A stretch of 64,000 bases of DNA from Hibiscus mutabilis (GCA_019671005.1 CM033718.1:28412508-28476507); one strand, 5' to 3'. Counted from the first letter of the stretch, positions 1 through 11,830 are shown. Translations and numbers: made by a program. Notes: generated by a model not told the origin, from the sequence alone.

Positions 1-528
1 CGACAATAACCCTATGTTAACCTTAAGAGAAAGGATGTACAATTTGATGTTGGTGAGAAAATATTCTTAAAAGTCTCCATTGGGAAGAAGATTCTGTGTT
101 TCGGTAAGAAGGGGAAATTAAGTCCCCGATTTATCGGACCATTCGAGGTGATTGAAAGAGTTGGCCCTGTAGCTTATCGGTTAGCCTTACCCCAAGAGTT
201 GAGTAAGATCTACTACATATTCCATGTATCGATGCTTCGCAAGTACAGATCTGATCCATCACATGCTATAGAGCCTGAATCTGTGGAACTCCAACCTAAT
301 CTATCCTACAAAGAAGAACCAGTGCAAATATTGGCAAGGGAAGTCAAGAGGCTTCGAAATAAGAACATCTCGTTGGTTAAAGTATTGTGGAGAAGTCATA
401 AGGTTGAAGAAGCTACATGGGAACCAGAGGAAAGAATGAGAAGTCAATACCCGCATCTTTTCTATTCAGGTAAAAAATTCGAGGACGAATTTTTCTTAAG
501 GGGGAGAGTTGTAACATCACAAAATTAG
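1..528 (+). pseudogene. Ty3/gypsy integrase C-terminus and chromodomain (partial)
   Basis: This is the 3' end of a chromovirus-type pol gene, cut by the window start. The reading frame is open from base 10 to the stop at 526-528, but an in-frame TAA at 7-9 interrupts a conserved stretch, so the copy is inactive. Visible blocks are the integrase C-terminal core (KGKLSPRFIGPFEV, then VGPVAYRLALP), the FHVSMLRKYRSDPSH block, and a chromodomain-like tail with LVKVLWRSHKVEEATWEP. In the family the chromodomain is thought to steer integration toward modified histones. The frame runs past the polypurine tract about 19 bases into the LTR, which is usual. The E1 and E2 elements on the other strand share these motifs, so this is a related clade with a much shorter LTR. 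Confidence 0.9.
498..509 (+). other. Polypurine tract of the gypsy element
   Basis: A purine run (aagggggagagt) lies immediately before the LTR start TGTAACATC. It is the expected plus-strand primer site and fixes the 5' edge of the 3' LTR. Confidence 0.85.
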
Positions 529-2006
529 GCCTAGACAAAATTTGATTCCGGTGACCGGTAATTTCACATCAGAAAGTCAAATTATAGAGTTGACTTTCAA
601 CCGAGTTGTCAATTATTGAATTATTGATTTCCCAATTAAGCATTGATATTTTTAAGGATTATATTGTAAAGTTTGAAACATGGTTTAGTGACCAAGTTGA
701 GAAAATTGAAAGATAGGATGGTAAAGTATAGACAATAAAAAGTTGAGGGACTAGTCTCGCGATTAGCCTATCCTCAAGCCTAATCACCACATACGTGGGA
801 TTAATAGTAAAAAGGGAAAAGAAAGACTTACCCGGTGGATTGTTAATCAAGCACATCACTTCATCTTCTCCCAAGCACACACCTCCATTGAAGGTGAAAG
901 CAAGCTTTGATTTCCTTAAGTTTCTTGATCATAGATTGTAGCTATCAATCGGGTAAGTAGCTTTCCTTCGTTGGTTTACCGAATCCATGGGTTAATCATG
1001 TTTAATCTTGAGTATAAGGATTAGGTTAAACCCTAGAGATTCCTTGGGGATATTAAGGCTTGTGTATTATCGTTTATTATAGCTATTGAGTTGCTATGAT
1101 TCCGTTATCGATATTGAAAACCTTGTGATCTCGATTTTGTGTAGCTCAAGATAACCAAGGTGAAGAATCACCATATCCTCCTAATTCCACCAAGTTCAAG
1201 AAAAAGGGAGTCGTTAGCATTTTGGTAAGAAGCATCAAATATGCATTTTTGGCCCAACTAGTAAAAACACGGTAAACGGATTCATTTGATCATGAAATTT
1301 TGCATACAATTTGATTTTAATGTTTAAAGGTTGCTAGTAAAATTTCATTGCATTTAGACATCGTTTGACAGGTTAAATTGATGAAAAACTAGGTAAAATC
1401 TGTCATTACATTGCAGGCGTATCGATATGGGTGGAGGCGTATCGATACGAGTAAGCATAATTGGGCATGGCAAAATAGGGCGTATCGATATACCAAAGGG
1501 GTGTATCGATACGATTTTTGACAGTAAGGTTCAATTAAATAATTGAGGCGTATCGATACGGCCAAACAAGGTGTACCGATACGCCAAAGGGGTGTATCGA
1601 TACGGCCTTGAGATTATAGTTCTACATTGTTTGCAAAATGGTCACTAAATATTGTACAGTCTAATTGGATGGGTAAATGATATCAGAACGACATGAAAAT
1701 TTGTAGACTTACTGTTATTATATTGAATTTCATCTTTTTAGTCAAATTGTATGAAAGGACCCATAAATTACTAAATTTACAGATTAGTCCCTAAAACTTG
1801 TAAAAATTATAAATTAGTCCTAATTGATGAATTATTGTTACACATTGGATAAATTGGACTAATGCTTATTTGTGGTAATGTTTATAAAGCATAGTATCAT
1901 TTAATTATCGATTATTGATTGAAAATTCATTGCACCGATTACCGTTTCATTCTCTGATAGCGTCCTCTGACCCGGTTTTCTTCTAGGCCAGGTGAGGGAT
2001 GTTACA
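510..2006 (+). mobile_element. 3' LTR of plus-strand gypsy element (1497 bp)
   Basis: The LTR starts TGTAACATC right after the polypurine tract and ends GATGTTACA, giving matching inverted ends. MULE sequence begins directly after it, so the element probably inserted into the MULE. The expected 5-bp TSD would be tatac (2007-2011), but its partner lies left of the window. The LTR carries a cluster of TATCGATA palindromes (1417-1606) but no ORF of note. Confidence 0.88.
1417..1606. repeat. Interspersed GTATCGATAC palindrome cluster in LTR
   Basis: At least six exact TATCGATA cores (near 1420, 1440, 1483, 1504, 1551 and 1594) plus one ACCGATAC variant near 1573 occur within 190 bp. Most sit in a longer context like GGCGTATCGATACG or GGTGTATCGATACG. 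Spacing is irregular (about 20 to 47 bp), so this is not a simple tandem repeat. Confidence 0.85.
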
Positions 2007-2013
2007 TATACGA

Positions 2014-4559
2014 TGTTGAAGCAATGGTTGACACACATACGGGGTACGGTTAAGAAATTTGCTACTTATATGCAGATTTTAGTGGAGAGGTAGAAGGTGA
2101 CAACGAAAATCGAGTCACAACTCATGCGACAATATATGATTTCAACTCTTTGATGGGGGATTACAATCTTGGTGTTCTTGCCTATATCCTACATTTCATG
2201 ATGAACCTGCATGTTCAACAGCATGACACTTGTACTCCAACTTCTTCGACCTAAACGTCGAACAAGCATCAACTCAGCATTCCACCTTTAACCCATACGT
2301 TGATGGGCATCAACTGATACCTGGTGGATCAAGTTTTTTAGGGGGCGACACTCTTGTGCTGCATCATTCGATCTAAAGGAGCCAAACTACGCTTCTCCTA
2401 ATTTTTTTCCTCGAGTCTACAACTACGACTTCTGCACCTGCCCATGCATCCACAGATGTTGGTGAAGACTAAACATCCCAGAAGAACTGATTCAAGAGCG
2501 TGGCCCCGATAATGCTGAGGTTGGGTTGTTCGTGGAGCCTGAAGATGTTGCTGTTGATTCCGCCTCTAAAAATGAAAGTGACACTAATAATGATGATGAT
2601 GCCCTAAGAAACTTAAATAAAAGTCAATTAGGACATGTTGCAAGCAGTAGTGCCCTAACATCGTACGAGTCTCCGTCGCACACGTACGACATCGATTTAG
2701 CAACAATGGACGTGCAAAAGTTCCCCGACGTGCCTGTTGTGGGTTTTGACAGTTCTTACTTTATAATAAAAAAATGACTCGTGAGAAGAGATACAGTTCA
2801 AAATGAGCGACAAAGCGAAAAATACTGTTAGAAACTACAACATACGTTACAGTGTGTATTCCAAGGTGTAGTACGCAACATCAAAGAAATATGTATGTGA
2901 ATGTATATGGAAACTGGCACATGGATGCAACTAGAAGGTGCGGGTCAACAAGATGAAAAGAAAAGACAACATTTAGGAGATCACAGTCTACAACGACCCT
3001 CATACTTGTTGTGCCATCGGTTACAGGCAGGATCATCCAAACCTAGACTCCAATATCATCGCCAGGAGCGTCCAAACAATTGTCCAAGCAAGCCCCAAAG
3101 TCATTGTTTCTCCGTTGCAAGTGCATGTTAATACAATATACGATTACACGCCATCATACAAAAATACTTTGGGAGGAAGGAACAAGGCAATCACGAATTT
3201 GCATAGGGAATATGATGCTTCTTACAATGAGCTCCCAACTTGGATAAACATCATGATGAAATACAACCTGGAATGATCGTAGATTTGGAAATCAAACCAT
3301 ACTACAAGAACGATCGCGTGGTTCCTGATGTTTGTCAATTCAAACGAATTTTCTAGACATTTTTGTAGTGTATGAATGTGTACAAGAACTGCAAGCCCGT
3401 TTTCCAAATCAATGGCACGTTCTTGTATGGAAGATACAAGCAAGTTTTGTTATTAGCCGTTGTTCAAGAAAACAATCGCAAGGCAATACCCATATCGTTC
3501 ACACTCGTGCCTAGAGAAGATACTAAATCTTGCATGTTTTCCTTAAAAAGCTATATCATTACATTATAAAAAAGGAACGAGTTTGCTAGATCTTAGATCG
3601 ACGAGGTGGGATTAAGTCAGCGATCGAATCTTTGGGTAGAAAGTTTCAATCTCCAAACATTGAGCACCGTTACTACATACGTCATATTGTCGCAAACTAC
3701 TTTCTCTATATCTCATTTGTACACTCTGTCGTGTCTCAGGGTACGAACTAGTTCAACACAAATTTGAACAAATGCTTGAAGAGCTGCGGGGTAGGAATGA
3801 TCTAGGCTACAAGTACGTTGCAAAAATTCCCAAAGAAAAATAGACCAACGCATACGATGTTGGTTTCAAATATGGACACATGACAACCAAATTGGCTGAG
3901 GCAATCAATTCTTCCTTGAAGTGGGTTCAAAATTTGCCAGTGACCGCCATAGTGAAAGCTACGTACTTTTATTTGGGCATGCTGTTTGCAACCTTGGGTA
4001 AAGAAGCTGCCGGTATGCTGCAAAAGCGCTTCGTATTCCACTCGAGGATACAAGGCAAAGTTCAAAAAACTGTTCTTAAATTGAACGGGTTGCATGTGCT
4101 GCCGATGTTGCGTAACGATGATGCTTTCCGTATCTCAGAGATACCACAACCAATGCAGGGTTTTGACCCAACATCGTACAAGGTGGATCTCCGAAATAGG
4201 TTGTGCGACTATGGAAAATTCCAAGCACTAAAGACTCCATGCGAGCATGTCATCGCTGCATGCTCTGTTGCCATGATGAATTACAAGGAATACGTGGATC
4301 CTGTATACCGGCTTCATTTAGTATTTAAGGTCTACAAAATGGAATTCCCACTAATCGGTGTCGAAACAGAATATAATGTTGTGCAGACATGGACCACAAT
4401 TTTACCTGACCCAACTCTGCGAAGGGAAAAAGCATAAGGATTTAGAATGATATGGACGACATGCATCACTACGAGCGCGAACCTACCGGACAACCTAGAC
4501 TCTGCGGGAATTGTAGACTTCTAGGTCATAGAATGCCAAAGTGTCCATCTCGAAAATAA
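2014..4559 (+). pseudogene. Degenerate Mutator-like (MULE) transposase
   Basis: Relic of a plant MULE transposase with many stops and frameshifts. An acidic N-terminal stretch lies at 2526-2777. The MuDR-type DNA-binding block reads YNDPHTC with downstream matches near 2990-3230, including SYNELPTWINIMMKYN. The catalytic-core start is at about 3372-3569, with INGTFLYGRYK; families usually have a catalytic Asp (VDGTFL) where this copy has Asn. A last large open stretch at 3880-4437 holds MTTKLAEAINSSLK and a SWIM-type zinc finger (CDYGKFQALKTPCEHVIAAC) in which the usual second Cys is Tyr. A frame-shifted CCHC knuckle (CGNCRLLGHRMPKC) follows at 4502-4543, with a stop at 4557. The N-terminus is probably displaced by the gypsy insertion that ends at 2006. 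Confidence 0.88.
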
Positions 4560-4825
4560 ATATGTTATTTTATTTTTATTATCCATGTTTTAACATAAAT
4601 ATTAGTATGTAACTTCACTATAATTCATTTCGATCTAACTTTTCACCACTACATAGTTGACCTAAAGGGTTACAATTTTAAAATAAAAAAATTCATTTCA
4701 ACTTCCACATTTTTTTAAAACATTCTACAAACTATTAGTTATACTACTTGTGCATTCAAACAGAATTACAAAATGTTAGATAATTTACAACTTAATCGAA
4801 CATTTTTTCTAATAATAACCAAGTC

Positions 4826-5070
4826 GAACTCATCGTGTATACACGACAAGTTCAATCATTTAAAACACCATTATGCTTTGACCCAAAACGGCCGTTAAGG
4901 CAGAGGGAACTCGCCGTGTCCCTACGACGAGTTCGATTTAGGATTAGGTTAATCTTGTGATTAATGGTTAAACCGGATATTAAAAAAATGAAACTCGCCA
5001 TTAGTGCACTGCGAGTTTGAATAAAAAAAGAATATAATTTTGAAACTCGCTGTGGTGGTGCGGCGAGTTC
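4826..5070. repeat. Four 28-bp imperfect palindromes (ACTCGCCG hairpins)
   Basis: Copies lie at 4826-4853, 4907-4934, 4991-5018 and 5043-5070. Each begins GAACTCG/AAACTCG (GAACTCA in the first) and ends CGAGTTC/CGAGTTT (CAAGTTC in the first), so each folds on itself. All four are exactly 28 bp and are separated by AT-rich DNA. They lie downstream of the MULE relic and upstream of a TATA-like stretch (tcctatatatgacc, about 5140). They may belong to the MULE terminal region; function unknown. Confidence 0.8.
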
Positions 5071-5483
5071 ACTATAAAGGTCCTACTTTTAGGAATTTGG
5101 GATTCCGGGTGTCGCTTTGGTCATAATAGGATCCAAAGATCCTATATATGACCTTACCCCCTTCTCCCTATACCTCAAAATCACAATGTTAACAAATTAA
5201 AACACAAAAGTATGATGAAATTCACCATCTTCTTCTTTTTGATTCATCTATGCAACTGAACTTATCATCACCCATGTAAATTTGAAGTTGATGATGTTTT
5301 TTTGATATAAAAATAAACCAGACTATATAAATAAACCGAGTCAAACAGTTCATAGAGTACGTGGGCAACCAATACCCAAGTTAGAAACGGGCAAACAAGA
5401 ACTGAGAAACATACAAGCAATCTAATAACACAAAGCTTATGAGCGACGAAAATCATCACCAACGGAGAATCGATGTCGAGCAT
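5071..5483. other. Unassigned AT-rich sequence
   Basis: A TATA-like stretch and short open frames are present, but I recognise no protein family and see no clear repeat. It may be MULE flank or the remains of an old gene. Confidence 0.4.
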
Positions 5484-5676
5484 TTGGAAACCAGGGGCAG
5501 ATGCATATGACTCCCATAGGGAGCATATGCATCCCTATTTTTTTGGGGAAATTTAAAAATATAGTGTAATTTACAATGAAAATTTTATTTTGCATACCCA
5601 TTTATAAAGAAAAAAAAAGTGTATTAAAATTTTAGAACCCTATTTTTTAGATCCTAGATCCGCCACTGTTGGAAAC
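5484..5676. mobile_element. hAT-type MITE with 8-bp target-site duplication
   Basis: The 177-bp element at 5492-5668 starts CAGGGGCAGATGC and ends AGATCCGCCACTG. The end reverse-complements to CAGTGGCGGATCT, matching the start at 10 of 13 bases. Identical 8-bp duplications TTGGAAAC flank it (5484-5491 and 5669-5676). An 8-bp TSD with CAG...CTG ends is diagnostic of the hAT superfamily. There is no coding capacity. Confidence 0.9.
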
Positions 5677-5764
5677 AACTGAGGGTCCACAAAAAGAAAA
5701 AACCTGGACCAACCGAGCCGCTTTTTTCTCATGTGTTTTATCTTTTGGAAATCACAACATTTTA

Positions 5765-5930
5765 AATCATAAGATGTGGTGTGGTGGTTGTTCACCTCAT
5801 CTTTTAACTATGAGGTTAAGAGTTCGATTCCTATCAATGAGAATGTAAGCTATTTCATGGTCATCTATTTACCTCTTAGTGAGTATACCTAGAGAATTAG
5901 TCACTACTATTGGCAACATTTTAAGTTTAT
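5765..5930 (+). mobile_element. tRNA-derived SINE-like element
   Basis: An internal RNA polymerase III promoter is visible: an A-box-like TGGTGTGGTGG (5777-5787) and a B box AGTTCGATTCC (5821-5831), about 34 bp apart as in tRNAs. There is no complete cloverleaf or CCA-ready 3' end, so this is a SINE head rather than a tRNA gene. Edges are approximate and I could not find the TSD. Confidence 0.6.
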
Positions 5931-6300
5931 CTCTCATTCAATTTTATTAAATTCAAATTTATCATTTTTCACCATTATTTATAAATATAATTTACAAGTG
6001 AATTATATATGTACGTAATAATATTTACATATTTTTAAAAAAATAATATACTGGATCTCAATGTGATATTTTCGTCCCTTCAAGATTTGTGCTTAATAAT
6101 CTTTTAAACTGAACCAAAGAATCAAACTCACGAATCCAACCCATGTTATTATTTTCACAACAAGGACTTCATTCGAGTGTCCATCAACTCCAGGCCAGTC
6201 GAATCAAAGCTATTCAAAACTCCTCGTTTAGATCCATTTTCGAAGCGGATATGGGTTTCGGCCTAAATCTAAAATTGGGCTACTCATAGATAAATTTCAG
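5931..6300. other. Intergenic, upstream of MAP1D-like gene
   Basis: AT-rich DNA with no recognised gene. The end (6303-6340) carries GAAAAT repeats and an A-rich run that probably form promoter or 5' leader sequence of the next gene. Confidence 0.5.
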
Positions 6301-6436
6301 AAGAAAATGAAAATGAAAATGAAAAAGAAAAAAAAAATGAGTGGGAAGGAAAAGTGGGTTAGCTTAGCTTATCCCAAAAGAAGCGTGTTTAATTTTAAAC
6401 AGATAACAGAGGGGGAGAGGACAGGGAGAAAAGAAA

Positions 6437-9400
6437 ATGGCGGGGGCTTCTTCTTTGCAATCAGGAATCTTCTCTTCTTTTGTTGGTGATCGTTTAGTTC
6501 AATCAACGCTACCTCTTTCTCAGCTGTTTCATTACAACCCAGGTTCTTTTTTATTTATTTACTTTTAAGTCCTGTTGTTTCAAAATTTCCACTGCAGATA
6601 TAATGACTATTATTTGATTTTCTTTTACTTTTTGGTTGAGAATAAGTTGATATACTAAAAACCCAGATTTAAATTGATGGTGTTTAGATGGGAACCTGAC
6701 TGCTTTCAGCTTGAATGCTGATTTTATGTATATATTTGTGCAAGTAAACAGGGATTTGGATTACAGAAATTTCATGATCATGTTGGTTGGATGCTAAATT
6801 GGTCTGAATAATGCCTTAGTAGTACTGTTCATTTTTTTTGCATTATTCTGTGTTATGAATGTTGCAGAAATTTTATGTATATATTATTCAATCGTAAAAT
6901 AAAGAAGCTTTTAATTATTTGGTATAGTTGCACAATAGCCTTTTCATATTTTAAACTTCTGTGGGAGCTCCGACTTGAATGTTGTAAAGCTATACCACTC
7001 AGCCAGAAAGCATGCTTTTGCTGGAATATAGCTAATTCTACTCTTCTTATTATTTGTTAAGTATGAACATATGATTGAGATTTTGCATTTTAGGACAAAA
7101 CATGATATTATGAGTCATGAACTATGTTGTCACATGGAGTTTGAGCTAAAGAGTAAAAATGGTTCATCATTGACCTTTTTTCCCTCTCTCCTTTTATTTG
7201 CATTCTCAGGTCGTAAGCATGTTTCTATGCAATTATCCCGATTGCTTTCTGGCTTAACCAGTCTCTTATTTAATCGAAGGTATGGTGGAGAACTCTCAGA
7301 TTGCACATGTTTGCTATTTGATTCACGGTTTCAAGAAACAACACCTCATTTACCCCCTTAGATTTTACATTTTAATGAATATCTTTTGGCATGATAATCT
7401 AGTGCATTATATATCGTTTTGCTGTATGTTTCTGTTGCTTACGTATCTCAAGCAGAGGAACTTGAATATCTATTTTCCTTTTGATAATTTATTCTCACAC
7501 TTCATGTATTAAAAGGCGATGTTGGAGAAAGATATTCTCATATTTCATGTATTAAAAAGGTTTTATTTAGAAAAGAAATTCTAATATTTCATTTATTAGA
7601 AGGTGATATTTGGGAAATGTATTCTCATGTTTTGTGTATTAAAAGGTGATTTCCTGGTAGAGATTCTCATAATTCCTATATTACGAAGTGATATAGGGAA
7701 AAGAATATATAGGGAAAAGAATGCTTCTTCTTACCTTGTATCTTGCTCCTTGGTAATCTATATGGTTTGCTAATAGTAAATGCATAAGAATTCGTACTTA
7801 ATAGCTGTTCAGAATCGTGCATAAACAGGAACATACACATGCAGAAACCATATATTTGACAGTTTAATGGTCATAATCAGGAGCAACTTGGATGAAGTTC
7901 CAAACAGCAAGCACAAACGTCTGAGACCTGGGAAGTTATCTCCCTGTCGACCTGTTCCAGATCATATAAAAAGGCCACCTTATGTCAAAACTCGGATGGC
8001 ACCTGGGATTGCTACTGGGCCAGAAGTGCATGATCTAAAGGGCATAGAGCGCATGAGAGCTTCTGGAAGGCTTGCAGCTGAGGTTCTCAATTATGCTGGG
8101 ACCTTAGTGAAGGTGATACAGAATGCAAGTCCTCTTAGTGTATCTTTCAATTTTTATTTTTTTATTTTTTCTTTTCATTGTAGAATCCTTTACATTTTAG
8201 GCTACAATTGTGGTTTGAAGCAGTCTTGCAATCTATAGTTTGTCTCTGTTGTTAGTTTACTTAAAGAGGCAGTCTGAGGGCCGCCTTCCTTCATGAATAT
8301 TATAAGTACATTGGTGGTTTTTCTGAATGGTTTTGATGTTTGGCAGCCAGGCATAACAACTGATGAAATTGACAAAGCAGTTCACCATATGATTATTAAT
8401 AATGGAGCATATCCCTCGCCCCTTGGCTATGGTGGATTTCCAAAACGTGTCTGCACATCAGTGAATGAATGCATTTGCCATGGCATACCAGATTCTCGTC
8501 CACTTGAGGTCCTTTCTGTTTAGGTTCTTAAATTGCTTCCCGTACTGTCATGTTATTGGTTGCTAATGTAGAAAATCACTACTCTGCATTTTTTTTGCAG
8601 GATGGTGATATAATCAATATTGATGTCATTGCGTATCTAAATGTAAGTAACAATTTCTACTTCTGATTTCTGAGTGGAATGAAGAGGTTTGTCCCTAAGT
8701 GGTTTTCTCGTTGAATTCATTCATAGATTATGTCTTACCACATATTTCTAAGTTGATTTTTTGTGCTTTTGTTTGGTTGAGGAAGTTAACAGATGTTGAC
8801 CTTGTGTTTCCTTTTCTGATAATTGTTCACTGCAATTTTCAACTTCTGCACTTTATGTTTTATAGTGGTCATTTATGGGATAGAGATTGTGTAGGGTTAT
8901 CATGGTGATACGTCGGCAACTTTCTTTTGTGGAGATATTGATGAGGAAGCAAGGAAACTTGTGACGGTAACTATCTGGACTTTTATCTCTGAAGAGTAAC
9001 ATGAAGTTGTAATAATATTTAGATAAACGGTTTCTTTTCAATTAAAAGGTGCTTTACTTTTAAATTATAACATCTTGTCATAGTTGAGCAGATCCATAAA
9101 CATTTCCCTCTTCCACAAGATTTTCTTCTCTAAAAAGATGGATAAAGATAAATGACTTTTGATGGTGGAACATATTGAAGTAACAAAACAGTCATTGCCA
9201 TATTTTGAGGTTTAACTGTCTTGCTTGTGATCTGATCTCATGAAAGACTAAAGTTTCTCAAGTACAGGTCAATAGCTGGACTTAAACGCGAATGGTCCTT
9301 CTTGGAAAGAGCTAGTATATGTGCATTATAACTGTAAAGGAAGACATGAAAAAGAACCATTTTAACCCCAATCTTGTCCTAAAACCAAGACAGTAAAATG

Positions 9401-10737
9401 TGTAAAAAATTTCCATTTTCTCATCTGAGGGTAATTAATTTATGATATAAACTGAGCTTTTCCTTTTTGTCGAGCTTATTGATCCTTTGTCTTTTTCATG
9501 GCCACTGTCTTGCATTAATTTTGTTTGTTCCTTTTTGAATTTTTAAGCATTCCTTTTTGTACTTAATTTTTTTGAAATTTATCTTAGGACTAAGTTTTAG
9601 AAGTTCATTGTTTGTTTCACCTATGGTTTTCTATCCCAATTACATACATGTTTACCACTATTTTTGATGGTGATGTATGAGTAGGCAACCAAAGAATGCC
9701 TAGATAAAGCTATAGCAATATGCGCACCAGGAGTGGAGTTCAAGAAAATTGGCAAAACAATTCAGTAAGGCGCCAATAATATATAGCCTTTGTTCGTGTG
9801 TTTTTATATCCTTCGGTTATATGGCATGTTTGCATCTACGTTGTTGTTGTTGTTATTTTTCCTTAACATGTGAATTCCGTAACTCATATTTTGCTGTTTT
9901 ACCATTCTATGGTCAATTTTTTAAAGTAATAAATATTTGAGAAATACAGAGGATGCTTGAATTTTCCAGTACAGTCAACATGAATTTTGATACTTCAGTT
10001 TTGATGTAGAGTATGGTGTGTCTTGTTACGGTGAAAACTTGAAGATTACCATTGTTTTTTCCCCGCCAATTGTCATATATGAAGAATTGCATCTCTTTTA
10101 ATACGTTCTGTTCTGAGTTAAAAGATGACGTTTTTTTTTCTCTTTTTTTTTCTGTATAATATATAACTGTAACTCCTCTGTTTGATGCTCACTTGTAATT
10201 TTTGTTTTCCAAAGTGATCATGCAGATAAATTTGGTTATGGTGTTGTCCGGCAATTTGTTGGACATAACTGTTCAACACTTCAGTAATTATGCTAACCTC
10301 AATCTTTTACTTGGCTACTATTTGATTCTAGACAATGATTTCATTTTCCTCTCATCAATGGAGTTGCCTTTAAAATTATCTATGATTTTACACATACACA
10401 AGCATTTTCTATTGGATGCAAACATATTCTTAATAACGGTACGTCTTGATTTTTAATTTCAGGAAACAATGATGGTGGGCGTATGGTCTTGAATCAGACC
10501 TTTACTATTGGTATGCAATTCATCGTTGAACCTATGTTCTAAATGATGGTTGATCAACATGCATTCATGTGATGTGCATGTTCATACTTTTCGCATTTTG
10601 CAGAACCGATGCTGACAATGGGCAGCACTAATCCGGTAATGTGGGATGATGACTGGACGGTGGTGACACAAGATGGGAGCCTGTCAGCACAGTTCGAGCA
10701 CACAATTCTAATAACCGAAGACGGGCTGAAATATTGA
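6437..10737 (+). pseudogene. MAP1D: Organellar methionine aminopeptidase 1D-like gene, disrupted
   Basis: Type I methionine aminopeptidases remove N-terminal Met; plant MAP1D acts in plastids and mitochondria. Ten exons with GT-AG junctions: 6437-6542, 7210-7279, 7881-8112, 8347-8508, 8601-8642, 8895-8966, 9685-9764, 10215-10283, 10463-10510, 10604-10737. The N-terminus (MAGASSLQSGIFSS) resembles a transit peptide. Domain blocks include RLRPGKLSPCRPVPDHI, YPSPLGYGGFPKRVCTSVNE and the metal-ligand Asp residues in INIDVIAYLN and YHGDTSA. Exon 8 reads FVGH and then lacks about 29 bp for the GVGxxFHADP segment, which holds a metal-ligand His (E. coli His171 equivalent), and the frame shifts. Spliced as predicted, a stop follows within three codons of exon 9. 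Exon 10 also appears to lack 1 bp, giving an early TGA at 10735. Exons 1-7 look intact, so the damage is recent or an assembly error. Confidence 0.85.
7491..7705 (+). repeat. About 43-bp minisatellite in MAP1D intron 2
   Basis: Five diverged units start near 7491, 7534, 7578, 7621 and 7663, each built on ATTCTCA..TTCATGTATTAAAAGGTGAT. They lie wholly inside the second intron. A short 16-bp duplication (atatagggaaaagaat) follows. Confidence 0.75.
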
Positions 10738-11830
10738 CCCAATGTGAAGCTTGACACCAGATTATGCAACAAATATCAGGGTATCGTCCTTTCGGAGTTA
10801 TTATCCACACTTGTCCTCCGTCCGAACCAAAACTTTTGCACAAGTCACCATTCTGTTTTCAAAGAAAAAAGATACACCATTCAGGGTTCTATCGTCTAAA
10901 TCATTTGTTTTTGCTATTTATTCAAATTAAAGGTCTGATTGGTTTCTGAAAATTGACTTGCGGAAAATGTTTCCATATTTTTTGGTGTTTTTCTCATGAA
11001 AAATAATTTGACCAAAATGACTTGCAAGTCAACAAAAAATGAGATCGTTTTTTTAAATTATTTTATGGTATACAAAAGCATTAGATAATTTCCATAAACA
11101 GCAACTTACAAGTAAACATGATTTTTAGATTAAAATTTAACTTAAGTTGTGTTAAATATATTATATTTATAGTATATTTAAATTTAAGAATATTTTAAAA
11201 ATTAAATTGTTTATGTAATATTATTTTAATTTATAAATACACTTAATCATATTATAATAATATAAATATTTATTTTAGTAATATATAATAAATTATTAAT
11301 ATGATTAATACTATTTATTCCTTTTTAGTTCCCTAAAGTTGTCTCGCTTTTTGATAACCACTTTTTAAACTTTAATCATAACTATTTTAAGTAGTTAAAT
11401 TTTATAATTATTTTAAATAATTAATTTTATAAAATATATATTTAAAACTGATTTGATTGAAAGGTTTTTAAATATATTTTTTTTACATTTTTATCAATAA
11501 TAAATTTAAAAAATAAAAAGTCAATTTTCTTGACCAAATAACGGATAATTTTAGTTGGATAAAGGTAGTAGGTTGGGCATTTGATAGAGTCAAGTTTTGA
11601 GTTTCTCTAAAACTTTAATTGTAATTATTTACAAAGTTATAGTATATGTTGATTTTAATTTAAACGACTTTGCTCTAGCTATATACGATACACGTATCTA
11701 TTTCTTCATATTTATTTAACATTTGTAAATAAGATGTTTAATGTTATTTAATAAATCAAATATCACCTAAAATTATACAATATATTTATAATGTTATTTT
11801 TATAGGTAAAAAACTATAATTTCATTAAAC
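10738..11830. other. Gene 3' flank and AT-rich intergenic DNA
   Basis: The first 200 bp are probably the former 3' UTR. The rest is very AT-rich with long A/T runs. I see no gene or repeat with clear borders. Confidence 0.5.

Noticed and set aside
5777..5831. Genuine tRNA gene
   Set aside because: Only the A and B boxes match; acceptor and anticodon stems do not form.
10202..10456. Intron-spanning ORF in the MAP1D-like gene as an alternative exon
   Set aside because: It is in a different frame from the enzyme and reads through the exon 8 donor; no similarity seen.
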